This document shows, piece by piece, positions 48,458 through 58,178 of a DNA stretch of 64,000 bases. This stretch comes from an uncultured Eubacteriales bacterium (GTDB lineage Bacteria; Bacillota; Clostridia; Christensenellales; Borkfalkiaceae), in NCBI GenBank assembly GCA_958421945.1, contig CATZMZ010000001.1, positions 267,138 through 331,137 on the forward strand, in the 5' to 3' direction. The notes beneath the pieces are model-generated. The model had not been told where the DNA came from and did not search any database. It saw nothing but the letters and a program-made list of their open reading frames with translations. The translations under genes and the position numbers were made by a program. Position 1 is the stretch's first letter. Each line of letters starts with the position of its first letter.

Positions 48458-49624
48458 ATGAAAATACTTTTTATGGCAGATATGTCAGTCAAATATATCG
48501 AAACGAATAAAACACAATCGGAATTGAATGAGGTTTTTTTAGATGTAAAAAAGGAAATCAAGAGAGCTGATTTCAGTATTTTGAATTTGGAAAACGTTTT
48601 CGGTAATAAAGAAGATTATAAACCGATTATAAAAGACGGACCGAATTTAATATCGAACGACGACTCGGTTGAATTTGTAAAAGCCATTAGCCCGTCAATT
48701 GTCGGAATGGCAAACAACCATGCGGGAGATTATGGAGAAAAAGCCCTTATACATACTATAAAAATGCTTTCTGCCGAAAGCATTGCCGTCATCGGCGCGG
48801 GTGAAAATTCTGATAAAGCTTATCAGCCTGTAAGAATAGAAAAGGACGGTTTAAAAGTTTCGATTCTTGCCGTATGTGAAAACGAGTTCGGAATTGCAAC
48901 CGAAAGAGCGGGCGGTGCAGCAGGTTTCGATTTGAGTAGAGTATACAGTTATATAAAAGAGGCAACTAATCATGGAGAAATTCCTATAATCTTTTTTCAT
49001 GGTGGAAATGAGGAAAATCCCTTTCCTTCGCCTGAAAAGGTTAAACTGTATCGATTGTTCGTCGATATGGGGGCTAAGGCGGTTATCGCTATGCACACAC
49101 ATTGTCCGCAAGGATATGAGTATTATAACGGTTCTTTTATCGCGTACAGTATGGGAAATTTTTATTTTCCTCATAACAACGTTAAAAAAAGTTGGAATTA
49201 CGGTTATATGTGCAATCTTGACGTGTCTGCCACAGGAATTGAAGCCGAGATTATTCCATATAGGTTTGTAGAGGAAAAACTTTCGGTTTTGCTTGGGGAA
49301 GAGTTGAAAATTTTTAACGAATATATAACAGAGTTAAATAAACCAATAAAAGATGAAGCGACTTTAAAAAAATTATTCGACGCGTGGTGCGTAAAGAGAG
49401 GGAAAAACGCTTATTTGAATAACGTTTCTTACCAAGGCGACGAACAGGACACGCCCTTTGGTATACGGGGGCTTAAAAACGTTTTTTCTTGCGAAGCTCA
49501 TAACGAGCTGATAAAAAACACGTTAAAAATCATATACGAAGAGCGATTAGAAGAGGCGAAAGAGTATTTGCCTATAATAGATGCGTTTCAGGATATGAGA
49601 ATTTATAAAACAATAAATAAGTGA
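48458..49624 (+). CDS. CapA-type metallophosphatase domain protein
   Basis: 388 residues from the ATG at 48458 (GAGG upstream; an earlier in-frame ATG at 48401 has none). The fold is the PgsA/CapA-like calcineurin phosphoesterase family: FMADMSVKYIE in place of the usual N-terminal GDxx, DFSILNLENVF with the metal-binding Asn/Glu, MANNHAGDYGEKALIHTIKM with Asn-His, and AMHTHCPQGYEYYNGSFIAY with HxH-like residues then SMGNFYF. CapA proteins are linked to poly-gamma-glutamate or polysaccharide export; no PgsBC genes accompany it here. First in a sugar transport operon, it may act on an oligosaccharide or lipid-linked substrate. There is no signal peptide, so it is likely cytoplasmic. Function inferred only at family level. 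Confidence 0.8.
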   Translation: MKILFMADMSVKYIETNKTQSELNEVFLDVKKEIKRADFSILNLENVFGNKEDYKPIIKDGPNLISNDDSVEFVKAISPSIVGMANNHAGDYGEKALIHTIKMLSAESIAVIGAGENSDKAYQPVRIEKDGLKVSILAVCENEFGIATERAGGAAGFDLSRVYSYIKEATNHGEIPIIFFHGGNEENPFPSPEKVKLYRLFVDMGAKAVIAMHTHCPQGYEYYNGSFIAYSMGNFYFPHNNVKKSWNYGYMCNLDVSATGIEAEIIPYRFVEEKLSVLLGEELKIFNEYITELNKPIKDEATLKKLFDAWCVKRGKNAYLNNVSYQGDEQDTPFGIRGLKNVFSCEAHNELIKNTLKIIYEERLEEAKEYLPIIDAFQDMRIYKTINK

Positions 49625-49635
49625 GGAGAATTCTT

Positions 49636-51309
49636 ATGAAAAAATTTTTTGCGATGATTTTGTGCGGCGTTATGACTGCCGTCGGGATGTATGGCTGTGG
49701 AGGCGAAATTATCGGTCCTACAGGCGATGATTCGAAATACGTATTGAATGTTTCGAGCTATGAAGGCGGAGTTGGACAGGAATGGCTTAAAAAGGCGGAG
49801 GCTCGTTTTGAATCCGAACACGCAAACGATAAATTCCCCGGAGGAAAGGTCGGTATTGACGTCGTCGTCGATTATAATAAAAACGATATTGCGGAAACTA
49901 TTGATTTGTCCCGCTATGACGTCGTTATAGATGAAATAGGAAATATATTCGACATAAGCGCGCAAGGAAAGCTTCTTGATATCTCTGATGTTGTGAAAGA
50001 CGATACAGACGGTGCAAGTATAGAATCAAGATTGACGGAAATTCAAAAAGAATCTTTAACGGCAATAAAGGGTAAATACTACGTTGTGCCGCATTTTGAA
50101 TATTTTGGCGGGCTTGCGTATGATATTAACACTTTTGAAGATTATGATTTGTATTTTGCCAAGGACGGCGGTTTTGTTTCCAAAACGAATCGGGTAAAAT
50201 CCGTAGGTCCGGATGGTATTGAAAACACCTATGATGACGGTTTGCCGAGAAGTTATGAGGAATTATTTGCTCTTATCGATAGAATGATAGGAAAAAACGT
50301 TATTCCTTTTATCTGGACCGGTAATTATAAATTTTACGTTAATATTTTTTTGAACGGCTTGCTCGGCAATTATTGCGGTGTGGACGAACTCGAAGCGGTG
50401 ATAAATTTAGACAGTAAAGGTAAAGACGTAAGGGTTGTTACGGGATTTGATAATAACAATAAACCTATTATAGAGAATAAGGTTATCACGGCGGAAAACG
50501 GTTATTATACAAGACAGTTGGCGGGTAAATACTATGCGTTAAGCGTTTTGGAAAAAATAATGAACACGCCGAAAGATAATCCCAAAACGTATTATAGTAG
50601 GTCTATGCTAAGCGGGTTTACTAATATAGAAGCGCAAAGAGTATTCGTTAATGCTTATGCAAGACAAGGTATGGACGGCGAAAAACCCATAGCGTTTTTG
50701 GTAGAAGGTAATTACTGGTATAACGAAGCGTCTGACGCTAAAGTTTTTGCGGATTTAAAAAAATACGGAATAACAGAATCGGAAAGAAAAATCGGTTGGC
50801 TTCCTCTTCCCAACGTAGTTACGAATGAAGAATGGGTGGCAGGCAAAGATAATACTTTATTATGTTTCGGCTCGGCTTATATGATGATAAATAATAATAT
50901 TGCCAACGACGAACAAAAAGTTAAAGTTGCGAAAGAATTTATAAAATTCCTTAATACCGAAAAGTCTCTGCAGGAGTTTACTGAAACCACCGGTATCACC
51001 AAGGGGTTAAAATACGAATTGACAGATGCTCAGTACGATGCTTTGGGTACTTTCGGGAAGAGCGTATGGGATATAAAGAAAAAATCTAATGTGGTATACC
51101 CGCTTAGTAAAGAAAAAATATTTATAGAAAACTACGGAGCGCTCAGCGTGAATACCAACGAAAGCTTTTGGGAAAGCAATATAAAGGGCTCGTATTCCAC
51201 GCTTCCGGTTGACAAAATGTATAACGGTGTAAGCGCGAAAGATTATTTCGAGGGGTTAAAGATTTCTCCGAGTGAATGGAACACAAAGTACGGAAAATAT
51301 TTTAACTAA
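49636..51309 (+). CDS. ABC sugar transporter, substrate-binding lipoprotein (LplA-like)
   Basis: 557 residues. The N-terminal lipoprotein signal peptide ends in MYGC (Cys21). The mature part is a large family 1 extracellular solute-binding protein (VDVVVDYNKNDIAETIDLSR-type early strand; YYVVPHFEYFGGLAYDINTF; IPFIWTGNYKFYVNIFLNGL). At this size it resembles the LplA/oligosaccharide-binding group rather than the smaller MalE. The ATG at 49636 follows GTGAGGAG; the upstream in-frame ATG at 49621 would push the signal peptide inward. Two permease genes follow directly, and the ATPase is absent, so a shared MsmX-type ATPase encoded elsewhere is expected. Confidence 0.9.
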   Translation: MKKFFAMILCGVMTAVGMYGCGGEIIGPTGDDSKYVLNVSSYEGGVGQEWLKKAEARFESEHANDKFPGGKVGIDVVVDYNKNDIAETIDLSRYDVVIDEIGNIFDISAQGKLLDISDVVKDDTDGASIESRLTEIQKESLTAIKGKYYVVPHFEYFGGLAYDINTFEDYDLYFAKDGGFVSKTNRVKSVGPDGIENTYDDGLPRSYEELFALIDRMIGKNVIPFIWTGNYKFYVNIFLNGLLGNYCGVDELEAVINLDSKGKDVRVVTGFDNNNKPIIENKVITAENGYYTRQLAGKYYALSVLEKIMNTPKDNPKTYYSRSMLSGFTNIEAQRVFVNAYARQGMDGEKPIAFLVEGNYWYNEASDAKVFADLKKYGITESERKIGWLPLPNVVTNEEWVAGKDNTLLCFGSAYMMINNNIANDEQKVKVAKEFIKFLNTEKSLQEFTETTGITKGLKYELTDAQYDALGTFGKSVWDIKKKSNVVYPLSKEKIFIENYGALSVNTNESFWESNIKGSYSTLPVDKMYNGVSAKDYFEGLKISPSEWNTKYGKYFN

Positions 51310-51330
51310 TCGTCAAACGGATAGAATGAT

Positions 51331-52245
51331 ATGAAAAAATCGTTAAAGAAAATAGAATTTAATAAAGAATTTTTCTATTACGGCTTATTATTTATACCAT
51401 TGTTGCATTTTTGTGTTTTTTATATTTATGCAAATTTTGACTCGATTTACATGTCGTTTACAAATTTCAATTATGACAGCGGCGCGTATGAGTTTAGCGG
51501 GTTTGCCACGTTTAAAGCTTTGTTTTATAAGTTCGACACCATAGGGTATTACTGGGGTTCTGTTTTCCGGTCGGTTAAGCTTTTATGTTATAACCTGTTG
51601 ATAGGGATTCCGTTACCGCTTGTCCTTGCCTATTATTTGTATAAAAAGTCTGTAGGGAGCGGATTTTTTAAGATTATATTGTTTTTACCGTCAATGCTTT
51701 CGTCAATCGTGTTGGTAACGATATTTCGTAATTTTGTGGAATATGCTTTGCCTGTTTTTGGCGAAATGGTGGGGTTAAAAATACCTAACGACTTAATCTT
51801 CAATCCCCAAAAATCATTTGTGGTAACTCTTTGCTATTCACTATGGTTGGGGTTTGGTGCGCAAATTATTTTATATACCGGAGCGATGAGTGCAATTTCC
51901 GATTCCGTAATAGAAGCGGGAGCACTTGACGGCGCAAACAGCATAAGAGAGTTTTGGTCTATAGTTGTTCCAAGCGTCTGGTCTACGATAGTAACCTTTG
52001 TTGTGGTAACTATTTCCGGAACGTTTAACAATATGATGCACTTGTTTGACTTTTACGGCGGTGGAGCATCGGAAGATATTATGACGCTCGGTTATTATTT
52101 GTATAAGAAAATTAACAGTCAAAACACTTCTATTTCAGAGTATCCCGAATTGTCAGCGATAGGTTTGTTGTGTACTGTCGTAACGTTTATTGTTGTTATG
52201 ATTGTAAAACGATTTATGGAAAAATTTGGTCCGTCGGAGGAGTAA
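51331..52245 (+). CDS. ABC sugar transporter permease 1 (LplB/MalF-like)
   Basis: 304 residues with six membrane segments. The EAA-type ATPase-coupling loop is EAGALDGANSIREFWSIVVP near residue 195. It starts with LKKIEFNKEFFYYGLLFIPL and an early YMSFTNFNYDSGAY loop typical of family 1 sugar permeases. It would form the channel with the next protein. The gene is 21 bases after the binding protein gene and 2 bases before the second permease, so the operon is continuous. Confidence 0.92.
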   Translation: MKKSLKKIEFNKEFFYYGLLFIPLLHFCVFYIYANFDSIYMSFTNFNYDSGAYEFSGFATFKALFYKFDTIGYYWGSVFRSVKLLCYNLLIGIPLPLVLAYYLYKKSVGSGFFKIILFLPSMLSSIVLVTIFRNFVEYALPVFGEMVGLKIPNDLIFNPQKSFVVTLCYSLWLGFGAQIILYTGAMSAISDSVIEAGALDGANSIREFWSIVVPSVWSTIVTFVVVTISGTFNNMMHLFDFYGGGASEDIMTLGYYLYKKINSQNTSISEYPELSAIGLLCTVVTFIVVMIVKRFMEKFGPSEE

Positions 52246-52247
52246 TT

Positions 52248-53129
52248 TTGAAAAAGAAAATCGGTATATTTGAAATATTAGTTTTTATCTTTTTGTTATT
52301 ATTAAGTTTGTTTTTAATTTTTTTGCTGTGCTGGGGCGTAGTTACTTCATTAAAAACGGTAGACGACGCATTATATTATCCTATGAAGTTTCCTACTGAA
52401 GGCTGGCAGTTTCGAAATTACTTAAAATTGATTAGCGGTTTTAATATAATAACAAATAATGCTGACGGCTTGCAAGTGCGTGTAAGAATGGGGGCTATCC
52501 TTTTTAATACAATAGCTTATGCCGGCGCAGGTGCGTTCTTTGCATCTTTTACTCCGCTGATCGTGGCGTATTTATGTGCAAGATTTAAAGATAAAAGACT
52601 CAGTAATGTAATATACGTTGTAAACCTTATCGTAATGATGTTGCCTCTTGTCGGCACGTATCCCGCCAACTTGAAGTTGGTTAAAAATATCGGTTTCTAT
52701 AACACCTTACCCGGGATACTCGTATTTCAGACTATCGGGTTTACGGGACTTTATTTTTTAGTCTATTATGCTATGGTAAAGGGCGTCGATAAAAGTTATT
52801 ACGAGGCCGCGTATATGGATGGAGCGGGCGAGTGGAGCGTTTTGTTTAATATTTATATTCCTCTGCTTAAAAACACGTTTTCTACCGTATTACTTTTAAG
52901 ATTTATAGCTTACTGGAATGACTATAATACTCCGCTTTTATATATGCCGGCACATCCGACGTTAGCTTTCTCGATTTATCAATTATCGAGATCGAACGAG
53001 TTGGAGTTTAGCACGTTGCCTATGCGTATGGCAGCAGGCGTGTTTACGGTGTTTCCTATCGTAATACTATTTATCGTTTTCAGAAACAAACTAATCGGAA
53101 ATCTGACTGTTGGAGGAGTTAAGGGTTAA
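52248..53129 (+). CDS. ABC sugar transporter permease 2 (LplC/MalG-like)
   Basis: 293 residues with six membrane segments, start TTG at 52248 after GGAGGAGTAATT; the in-frame region further upstream overlaps the first permease. The EAA loop reads YYEAAYMDGAGEWSVLFNIY, followed by IPLLKNTFSTVLL. WGVVTSLKTVDDALYYPMKF is a MalG-like periplasmic-loop start. The stop TAA overlaps the next ATG by one base. The substrate is unknown from sequence alone. Confidence 0.92.
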   Translation: MKKKIGIFEILVFIFLLLLSLFLIFLLCWGVVTSLKTVDDALYYPMKFPTEGWQFRNYLKLISGFNIITNNADGLQVRVRMGAILFNTIAYAGAGAFFASFTPLIVAYLCARFKDKRLSNVIYVVNLIVMMLPLVGTYPANLKLVKNIGFYNTLPGILVFQTIGFTGLYFLVYYAMVKGVDKSYYEAAYMDGAGEWSVLFNIYIPLLKNTFSTVLLLRFIAYWNDYNTPLLYMPAHPTLAFSIYQLSRSNELEFSTLPMRMAAGVFTVFPIVILFIVFRNKLIGNLTVGGVKG

Positions 53130-56100
53130 TGAAAGTCAAAAAAAGAAATTTGGTGTTGATTATCGGATTGATATTAGTGATTTGCTTTTTTTATATCGGT
53201 ATAAAATCGACTCGGACAAGCGCAAGCCTTAGCGATGTTTATATAGAAAGCACATATTCACTCAATGAAGAATTTACTGCGCCGGAAGCAAAAATAATAA
53301 TCGAAGACACAGAGTATATTGCCTCGGCGTTATTAAAATATCCAAGCGGTAATGTTAGAAACGCTACAAGAGCCGTTTTGAATGAATCGGGTAAATATAC
53401 GCTCGAGTATAAACTTTTGAAAAACAATAAATTATATTCAAAAGAGTATTCCTTTATGGTATATGACGAAGTATATTCTACAACGGGGAAAGGTTCTTCG
53501 TTTTATGGTAAGCATGATTATTTAGGCGACGTTGAAGGCAGAGTGGTTACTTTGCCCAAAGGGAGTGTTTTTAAGTATAACAAGGTCTTAAACGTTTCCG
53601 ACCTTACGAGAAATGACGTCTTGATAAAATTTTATATTCTTCCTGCCACAATAGGAATCGCAGACGTTAACAGGATAACCGTTAGGCTTACGGATATTTA
53701 TGACGAGAATAACTATGTGAACATTGTATCAAAAGACGGGGAACCATCGTCTTTGTTGAACGTTGCTAATGCGGCGGGACAGACTGAAACCGGATGTGAA
53801 ACGTGTAGTGAGGATTATTCGGGAACTCATCCTGTAATTGTTTATAAGGGCCAAACATATAAAAAATTCCCCGGAAATCTATACGGAACGGGCAATTGGG
53901 GCTCTGTTCATTTGAACGGTAAACCTTCTTTGGGTTCGATATCTACAAATTATTTGACTATTGAATTCGATTATGAGGAAAAATCACTTTATAATAGGGC
54001 TTTTCTTATATGCGATTTGGATGATCCGGCTTTTTTTTCTAAACCGTGGAAAGGCTTTACGACGGGCGAGGTGTTTTTAACGATAGAGGCAAGCGGTTAT
54101 AGTTCCGAGTCCGTTACGTTAATGGTGACCGATATCTACGGAGCAGATTTGAAAAATAACGTCAGTAAAGACGATAAGCCTCCTGTTATATCTATTGATA
54201 CTTCGGATTTCGATGACGCGATAGAAGGCGTGTTGAATGAGAAATTTAAAATCTTTTCTGCTTCTGCTTCCGATATAAATGACGGCGAAACAGTTGTGGA
54301 GAAAAGGGTGTTTTACGATTATCTTAACAGAAAAATCTCTGTTCCCGTGGATCACGATCAATTTATTCCCGAAACGCCCGGAATATATACAATAGAATAT
54401 TCGACGCAGGATCGTGCAGGGAATAAGGCGGTAAAAGCTATAAACGTAATCGTTACAGACAAATCCGAGGGGCTTGATATATGTTTTAATGGTAGTTTCG
54501 ACGATAGCGGGGTTGCGGGGAAAATCACAACGGTAAAGGATTTTTCGCTTATAAATGCGCACGGAAAGACTAAATGTAAAATATATGCCGAAAATTACGA
54601 AAATAATATTCGTTATGATATAGACAACGGCGAGTTTTTGCCGATTTACACGGGAAAGTATAAAATCGTATACGAATTCAGCGATTATATATATAATAAA
54701 ACCGCATCTTATGACGTAATTATAAATGCTTCCGATAAACCGTATCTTAACGCCGAAATGGTTTATATAAACGACTATTATGTCAAAAACAAGGAATACT
54801 CTTTTGTCGAAGCCGAAGGATATTCCTTTAATGCGGGAAAAACTATTAAAGAAAAGACTTACGTTGCCGTATATAACGATGAAAACTCTGAATATGAAAA
54901 AATATACGAACCCGAAGAGCGCTTTTGTGTTCACGCAGAGAAGAGTATTAAATTAAGATATTTCACCGTTAATTCGGAGATTATCAAGGATATAAGCAAA
55001 ATTGATTTTTCGAACACAGACTTTGTGGATTATCGTGATTTTAGCGCTATAGTTAAGGATTTGGGATATAAAGAAATATCTTCCGGAGATGAAATTCTCG
55101 ATTTGTCGAAAATGTTTGACGCGGATGGTTTTACCGTGGAAAGTACAAGCGACGGTATTTCCTTTTCAAAAAACGCTTTATCCCAAAATAATAACGCGTA
55201 TGTAAAATTTATAAACGGAATTTATTTTTCAGGATTTTTGTTGAATTTAAGTTTTAAGGATAATTCAACAAAGGCGTTTTCCGTTAGGTTTTTAGATTTT
55301 GCGACAAAACAGATTTTGTATAAAGTCAATTATAAGGTAACCGCTAATACCGTTTTTACAACAATAAACAATGGCGAAGTCGAATATTTTGCTTCTAATA
55401 CTGAGAATCGAATTTTCTTAAAATTCGACGTCGGTAATATGAGCTTTACGCCTTGTAACGGGATAAGCGTCGACTTGGATAAGACGTTTGACGGAAAAGA
55501 TTTCAGAGACAATTTTGACAGAAAATTGTGCTTCGATATTGAATTTAACGACATTGCAGAGGCGGGAGATTTTTTGATTACCGAAATTGCTAATCAAAAA
55601 TTGACCGATGATGCTATCGATGACGTTCCGCCGATTGTATTTGGAATAGATATTTCAGGCAGATACAGTATAAAAAAGGAATATATAATAAAACCCGCTT
55701 ATTCTTATGACGTAATAAGTCCCGGCGTGAAATTTACTTTAATGGCGGTTGGTCCGGATGGCGAAATCGTAAAGGACGTCAACGGCAATCTTTTAAAAAA
55801 TGCCGATCCGACTATGGAAAGAAAAATTCTTTTAGAGCAGTACGGCGAATATTATTTTTATTTTCTTGCTACCGATGAAGGTTTGGCAAATCCCGTTCGC
55901 GCTACCAGAATTATTTCGGTAATAGACGATGAAGCTCCTGTAATTGAATTGAAAGATAAGAAAACAAATTATAAAAAGGGAGATAAGGTTAAAATAGCCG
56001 ACTATACCGTAACAGACAACACTTCTAAAACAATTAAAACGTATGTCTGCGTTATGTATGAATTAAATGTGGCGACTGTTGAAAACGGCGAGTTTATCGC

Positions 56101-56191
56101 TTCAAAGACGGGTAAATACACGATAAACTATCTATGTTCGGACGAATATGGAAACTGGAGCTTTGTTAGTTATGAAATATCTGTGGAGTAA
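53129..56191 (+). CDS. 1020-residue membrane-anchored Ig-type repeat protein
   Basis: A single N-terminal membrane segment (LVLIIGLILVICFFYIGI, about residues 8-25) is followed by a long extracellular region. Several ~85-residue Ig/Big_3-type modules with the consensus DxxPPVISID...GIYTIEYSTQDRAGNKAVKAI are visible near 350-450 and 930-1020 (IDDEAPVIELKDKKTNYKKG). Between them are beta-rich domains, including a YLGDVEGRVVTLPKGSVFKY jelly-roll-like start and FYILPATIGIADVNRITVRL. No catalytic motif was seen. It may be a cell-surface adhesin or polysaccharide-binding protein for the substrate of the adjacent importer. A TAATG overlap with the second permease gene shows the operon continues. Base composition is A+T-rich. 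Confidence 0.7.
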   Translation: MKVKKRNLVLIIGLILVICFFYIGIKSTRTSASLSDVYIESTYSLNEEFTAPEAKIIIEDTEYIASALLKYPSGNVRNATRAVLNESGKYTLEYKLLKNNKLYSKEYSFMVYDEVYSTTGKGSSFYGKHDYLGDVEGRVVTLPKGSVFKYNKVLNVSDLTRNDVLIKFYILPATIGIADVNRITVRLTDIYDENNYVNIVSKDGEPSSLLNVANAAGQTETGCETCSEDYSGTHPVIVYKGQTYKKFPGNLYGTGNWGSVHLNGKPSLGSISTNYLTIEFDYEEKSLYNRAFLICDLDDPAFFSKPWKGFTTGEVFLTIEASGYSSESVTLMVTDIYGADLKNNVSKDDKPPVISIDTSDFDDAIEGVLNEKFKIFSASASDINDGETVVEKRVFYDYLNRKISVPVDHDQFIPETPGIYTIEYSTQDRAGNKAVKAINVIVTDKSEGLDICFNGSFDDSGVAGKITTVKDFSLINAHGKTKCKIYAENYENNIRYDIDNGEFLPIYTGKYKIVYEFSDYIYNKTASYDVIINASDKPYLNAEMVYINDYYVKNKEYSFVEAEGYSFNAGKTIKEKTYVAVYNDENSEYEKIYEPEERFCVHAEKSIKLRYFTVNSEIIKDISKIDFSNTDFVDYRDFSAIVKDLGYKEISSGDEILDLSKMFDADGFTVESTSDGISFSKNALSQNNNAYVKFINGIYFSGFLLNLSFKDNSTKAFSVRFLDFATKQILYKVNYKVTANTVFTTINNGEVEYFASNTENRIFLKFDVGNMSFTPCNGISVDLDKTFDGKDFRDNFDRKLCFDIEFNDIAEAGDFLITEIANQKLTDDAIDDVPPIVFGIDISGRYSIKKEYIIKPAYSYDVISPGVKFTLMAVGPDGEIVKDVNGNLLKNADPTMERKILLEQYGEYYFYFLATDEGLANPVRATRIISVIDDEAPVIELKDKKTNYKKGDKVKIADYTVTDNTSKTIKTYVCVMYELNVATVENGEFIASKTGKYTINYLCSDEYGNWSFVSYEISVE

Positions 56192-56194
56192 TTT

Positions 56195-58177
56195 ATGTTT
56201 AGAAAATCAATAATTGTTTTAATCTCGCTTATTTTGTCCTTGGCGTTATCTTTAAGTGCGTGTGCTTGTAATTCATCTGACGAAGTCGAAACGAAAACCA
56301 GAGGTACTCATATAAGAAAAATAGTGCAAACAGAAGAGGATATAATTAAAGACGGTTTTACCGAATATAAGGTTCTTATACCCGAAGACGCTTCTACTAA
56401 TATTCAGATAGCAAAAAACGAATTTTTGATGTTTTTTAAGGAAGCCACCGGCATTTCGCTAACAGTTGAGGAAGATTCGTTATATGCAGGTAACGCTAAA
56501 TACTTTTCCATCGGCAAAACGAAATTATTAGACGAAAAAGGACTAATGGCAGACTCTGAACTCGGGCAAGACGGATTCAGAATAACTACCAAGGATTCTT
56601 CCGTATTTATGTATGGTTATAGCGATTTCGGCTCTTTATACGCAGTATACGATTTATTGAATTGTTTCTTCGATTTTGAACCGTATTATGCCGATCTAGT
56701 CGTCGTAAATAAAAACGTAAAAAACTTAAAGCTTAGTAATTTCGATATAAAGGAAAAACCCGATTTTGCCATACGTATTATGTCGCAAATTAACGGTACG
56801 TGGAAAAGAAGGTTGAGAGCGCAGTCCTTTGTAGACGTTTATGCCGACGCTTTACCTGATAGCCGTACGGAGGCAATAAATCACAACTCTACACTGATTC
56901 TCGACCAAAACATATATAATAATCCCGACAAACCCGAAACGTATCACCCGGACTGGTTTTTAGATTCTACTATAAGAAATCCCGCTTCAACTCAGTTGTG
57001 TTATACCGCACACGGGAACGAATCCGAGTGGCAACTGATGACGCAGGAAGTTGCGAAGATTTTAAAAAATGTTTTTATAAAAACCAAACAGCCCGTAGAC
57101 AATTTGCTTATGGTTCAATTTTCGGCTGCGGATAACGCAAGATTTTGTTCTTGTGATGCTTGCCAGAAAAGTGAAGAAAAATACGGTTCGAAGAGCGGAG
57201 ATGTTGTCAACTTTTGCAACACGGTAAGCGGATTGATTGATGAATGGTTAAATTCCGAGGAGGGGTCTGAATACAAAAGAGACTACCGTTTAGTGTTTTT
57301 TGCATACGAAGCGTATGCAAAACCTCCCGTCAAAAGTAAGGACGAAGGTAAAAACTACGCAACTATACGGTGCGAAAAAAACGTTGTTCCTCTTTTTATG
57401 ACGTATAACGGAGACCATCTTAGAAATATAGACCATAAAAATAATAAGGATATGACGGATTTCGCAATCGGTTGGGGGTTATGTTCTGACACGTTGTTGT
57501 GCTGGAATTATAGTGCAAACTATACCGACTATATGTATATGTTTGACAATTTCGGGCAGATACAGGAGTTGTACCGCTTCTTATATGACAACAATTTTTC
57601 GTATCTTTATGACGAAGGAACAAGACAAAGTGCCGCACAACCCGGGTTTTATAGTTTTAAAATGTATCTTGAGAGCAAATTAGCTTGGAATATAGATTCT
57701 GACGTTGACGAGATAACGCAAAAATATTTCAAAAACAACTACGGTCCTGCGTCGGATACTATGTTTACGCTGTTTTCGCAACACAGAGCGTATAATGCAA
57801 TGCTTAAAGATTCTGACGAAATATCTTTCGGTGGAGGAAACTCGTCGTCCATGTGGATGAATATGAACAACAAAGATTTTTGGGATTTGCCCCTTGTCGA
57901 AGCTTGGTACAATATGTGCAACAGGGCTTTGCAGGAAATCGAGCCGTTAAAAATCGAGGACGCCGTCAGATATAATGCCGTTAAAAACAATATTCTAATG
58001 GAGAGATTAAGTTATAGTTATACTTTGGTAAGTGTTTTTGAAGACGAATTGACTTCTCAAGAAGTAAAAGCTTTGAAAACGGAGTTTGCTAAAGATGCGA
58101 GAGAATTACCCGTTATGCTTTCTACGCATGCACACTCTACGCCGATGTCGGTATTACTGGAAAAATGGGGAGTATGA
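56195..58177 (+). CDS. DUF4838 lipoprotein, glycosidase-like
   Basis: 660 residues. The signal peptide ends in the lipobox LSAC (Cys23). The mature part contains a N-terminal alpha-glucuronidase-like (GH67 N-type) domain with EYKVLIPEDASTNIQIAKNE and a large DUF4838 region, in which ADNARFCSCDACQKSEEKYG and LVFFAYEAYAKPPV are characteristic. DUF4838 proteins are predicted TIM-barrel glycoside hydrolases, often in polysaccharide loci. The aspartate/glutamate pair of the active site is not provable by eye. Located between two surface proteins and before the GH4 enzyme, it may cut a polysaccharide outside the cell. The ATG at 56195 has GGAG upstream, 3 bases after the previous stop. Confidence 0.85.
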   Translation: MFRKSIIVLISLILSLALSLSACACNSSDEVETKTRGTHIRKIVQTEEDIIKDGFTEYKVLIPEDASTNIQIAKNEFLMFFKEATGISLTVEEDSLYAGNAKYFSIGKTKLLDEKGLMADSELGQDGFRITTKDSSVFMYGYSDFGSLYAVYDLLNCFFDFEPYYADLVVVNKNVKNLKLSNFDIKEKPDFAIRIMSQINGTWKRRLRAQSFVDVYADALPDSRTEAINHNSTLILDQNIYNNPDKPETYHPDWFLDSTIRNPASTQLCYTAHGNESEWQLMTQEVAKILKNVFIKTKQPVDNLLMVQFSAADNARFCSCDACQKSEEKYGSKSGDVVNFCNTVSGLIDEWLNSEEGSEYKRDYRLVFFAYEAYAKPPVKSKDEGKNYATIRCEKNVVPLFMTYNGDHLRNIDHKNNKDMTDFAIGWGLCSDTLLCWNYSANYTDYMYMFDNFGQIQELYRFLYDNNFSYLYDEGTRQSAAQPGFYSFKMYLESKLAWNIDSDVDEITQKYFKNNYGPASDTMFTLFSQHRAYNAMLKDSDEISFGGGNSSSMWMNMNNKDFWDLPLVEAWYNMCNRALQEIEPLKIEDAVRYNAVKNNILMERLSYSYTLVSVFEDELTSQEVKALKTEFAKDARELPVMLSTHAHSTPMSVLLEKWGV

Positions 58178-58178
58178 T

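Noticed and set aside
54119..54934. 271-codon minus-strand ORF inside the 1020-residue gene
   Set aside because: No domain, no ribosome-binding site, low-complexity hydrophobic translation; opposite the coherent plus-strand Ig-type protein.
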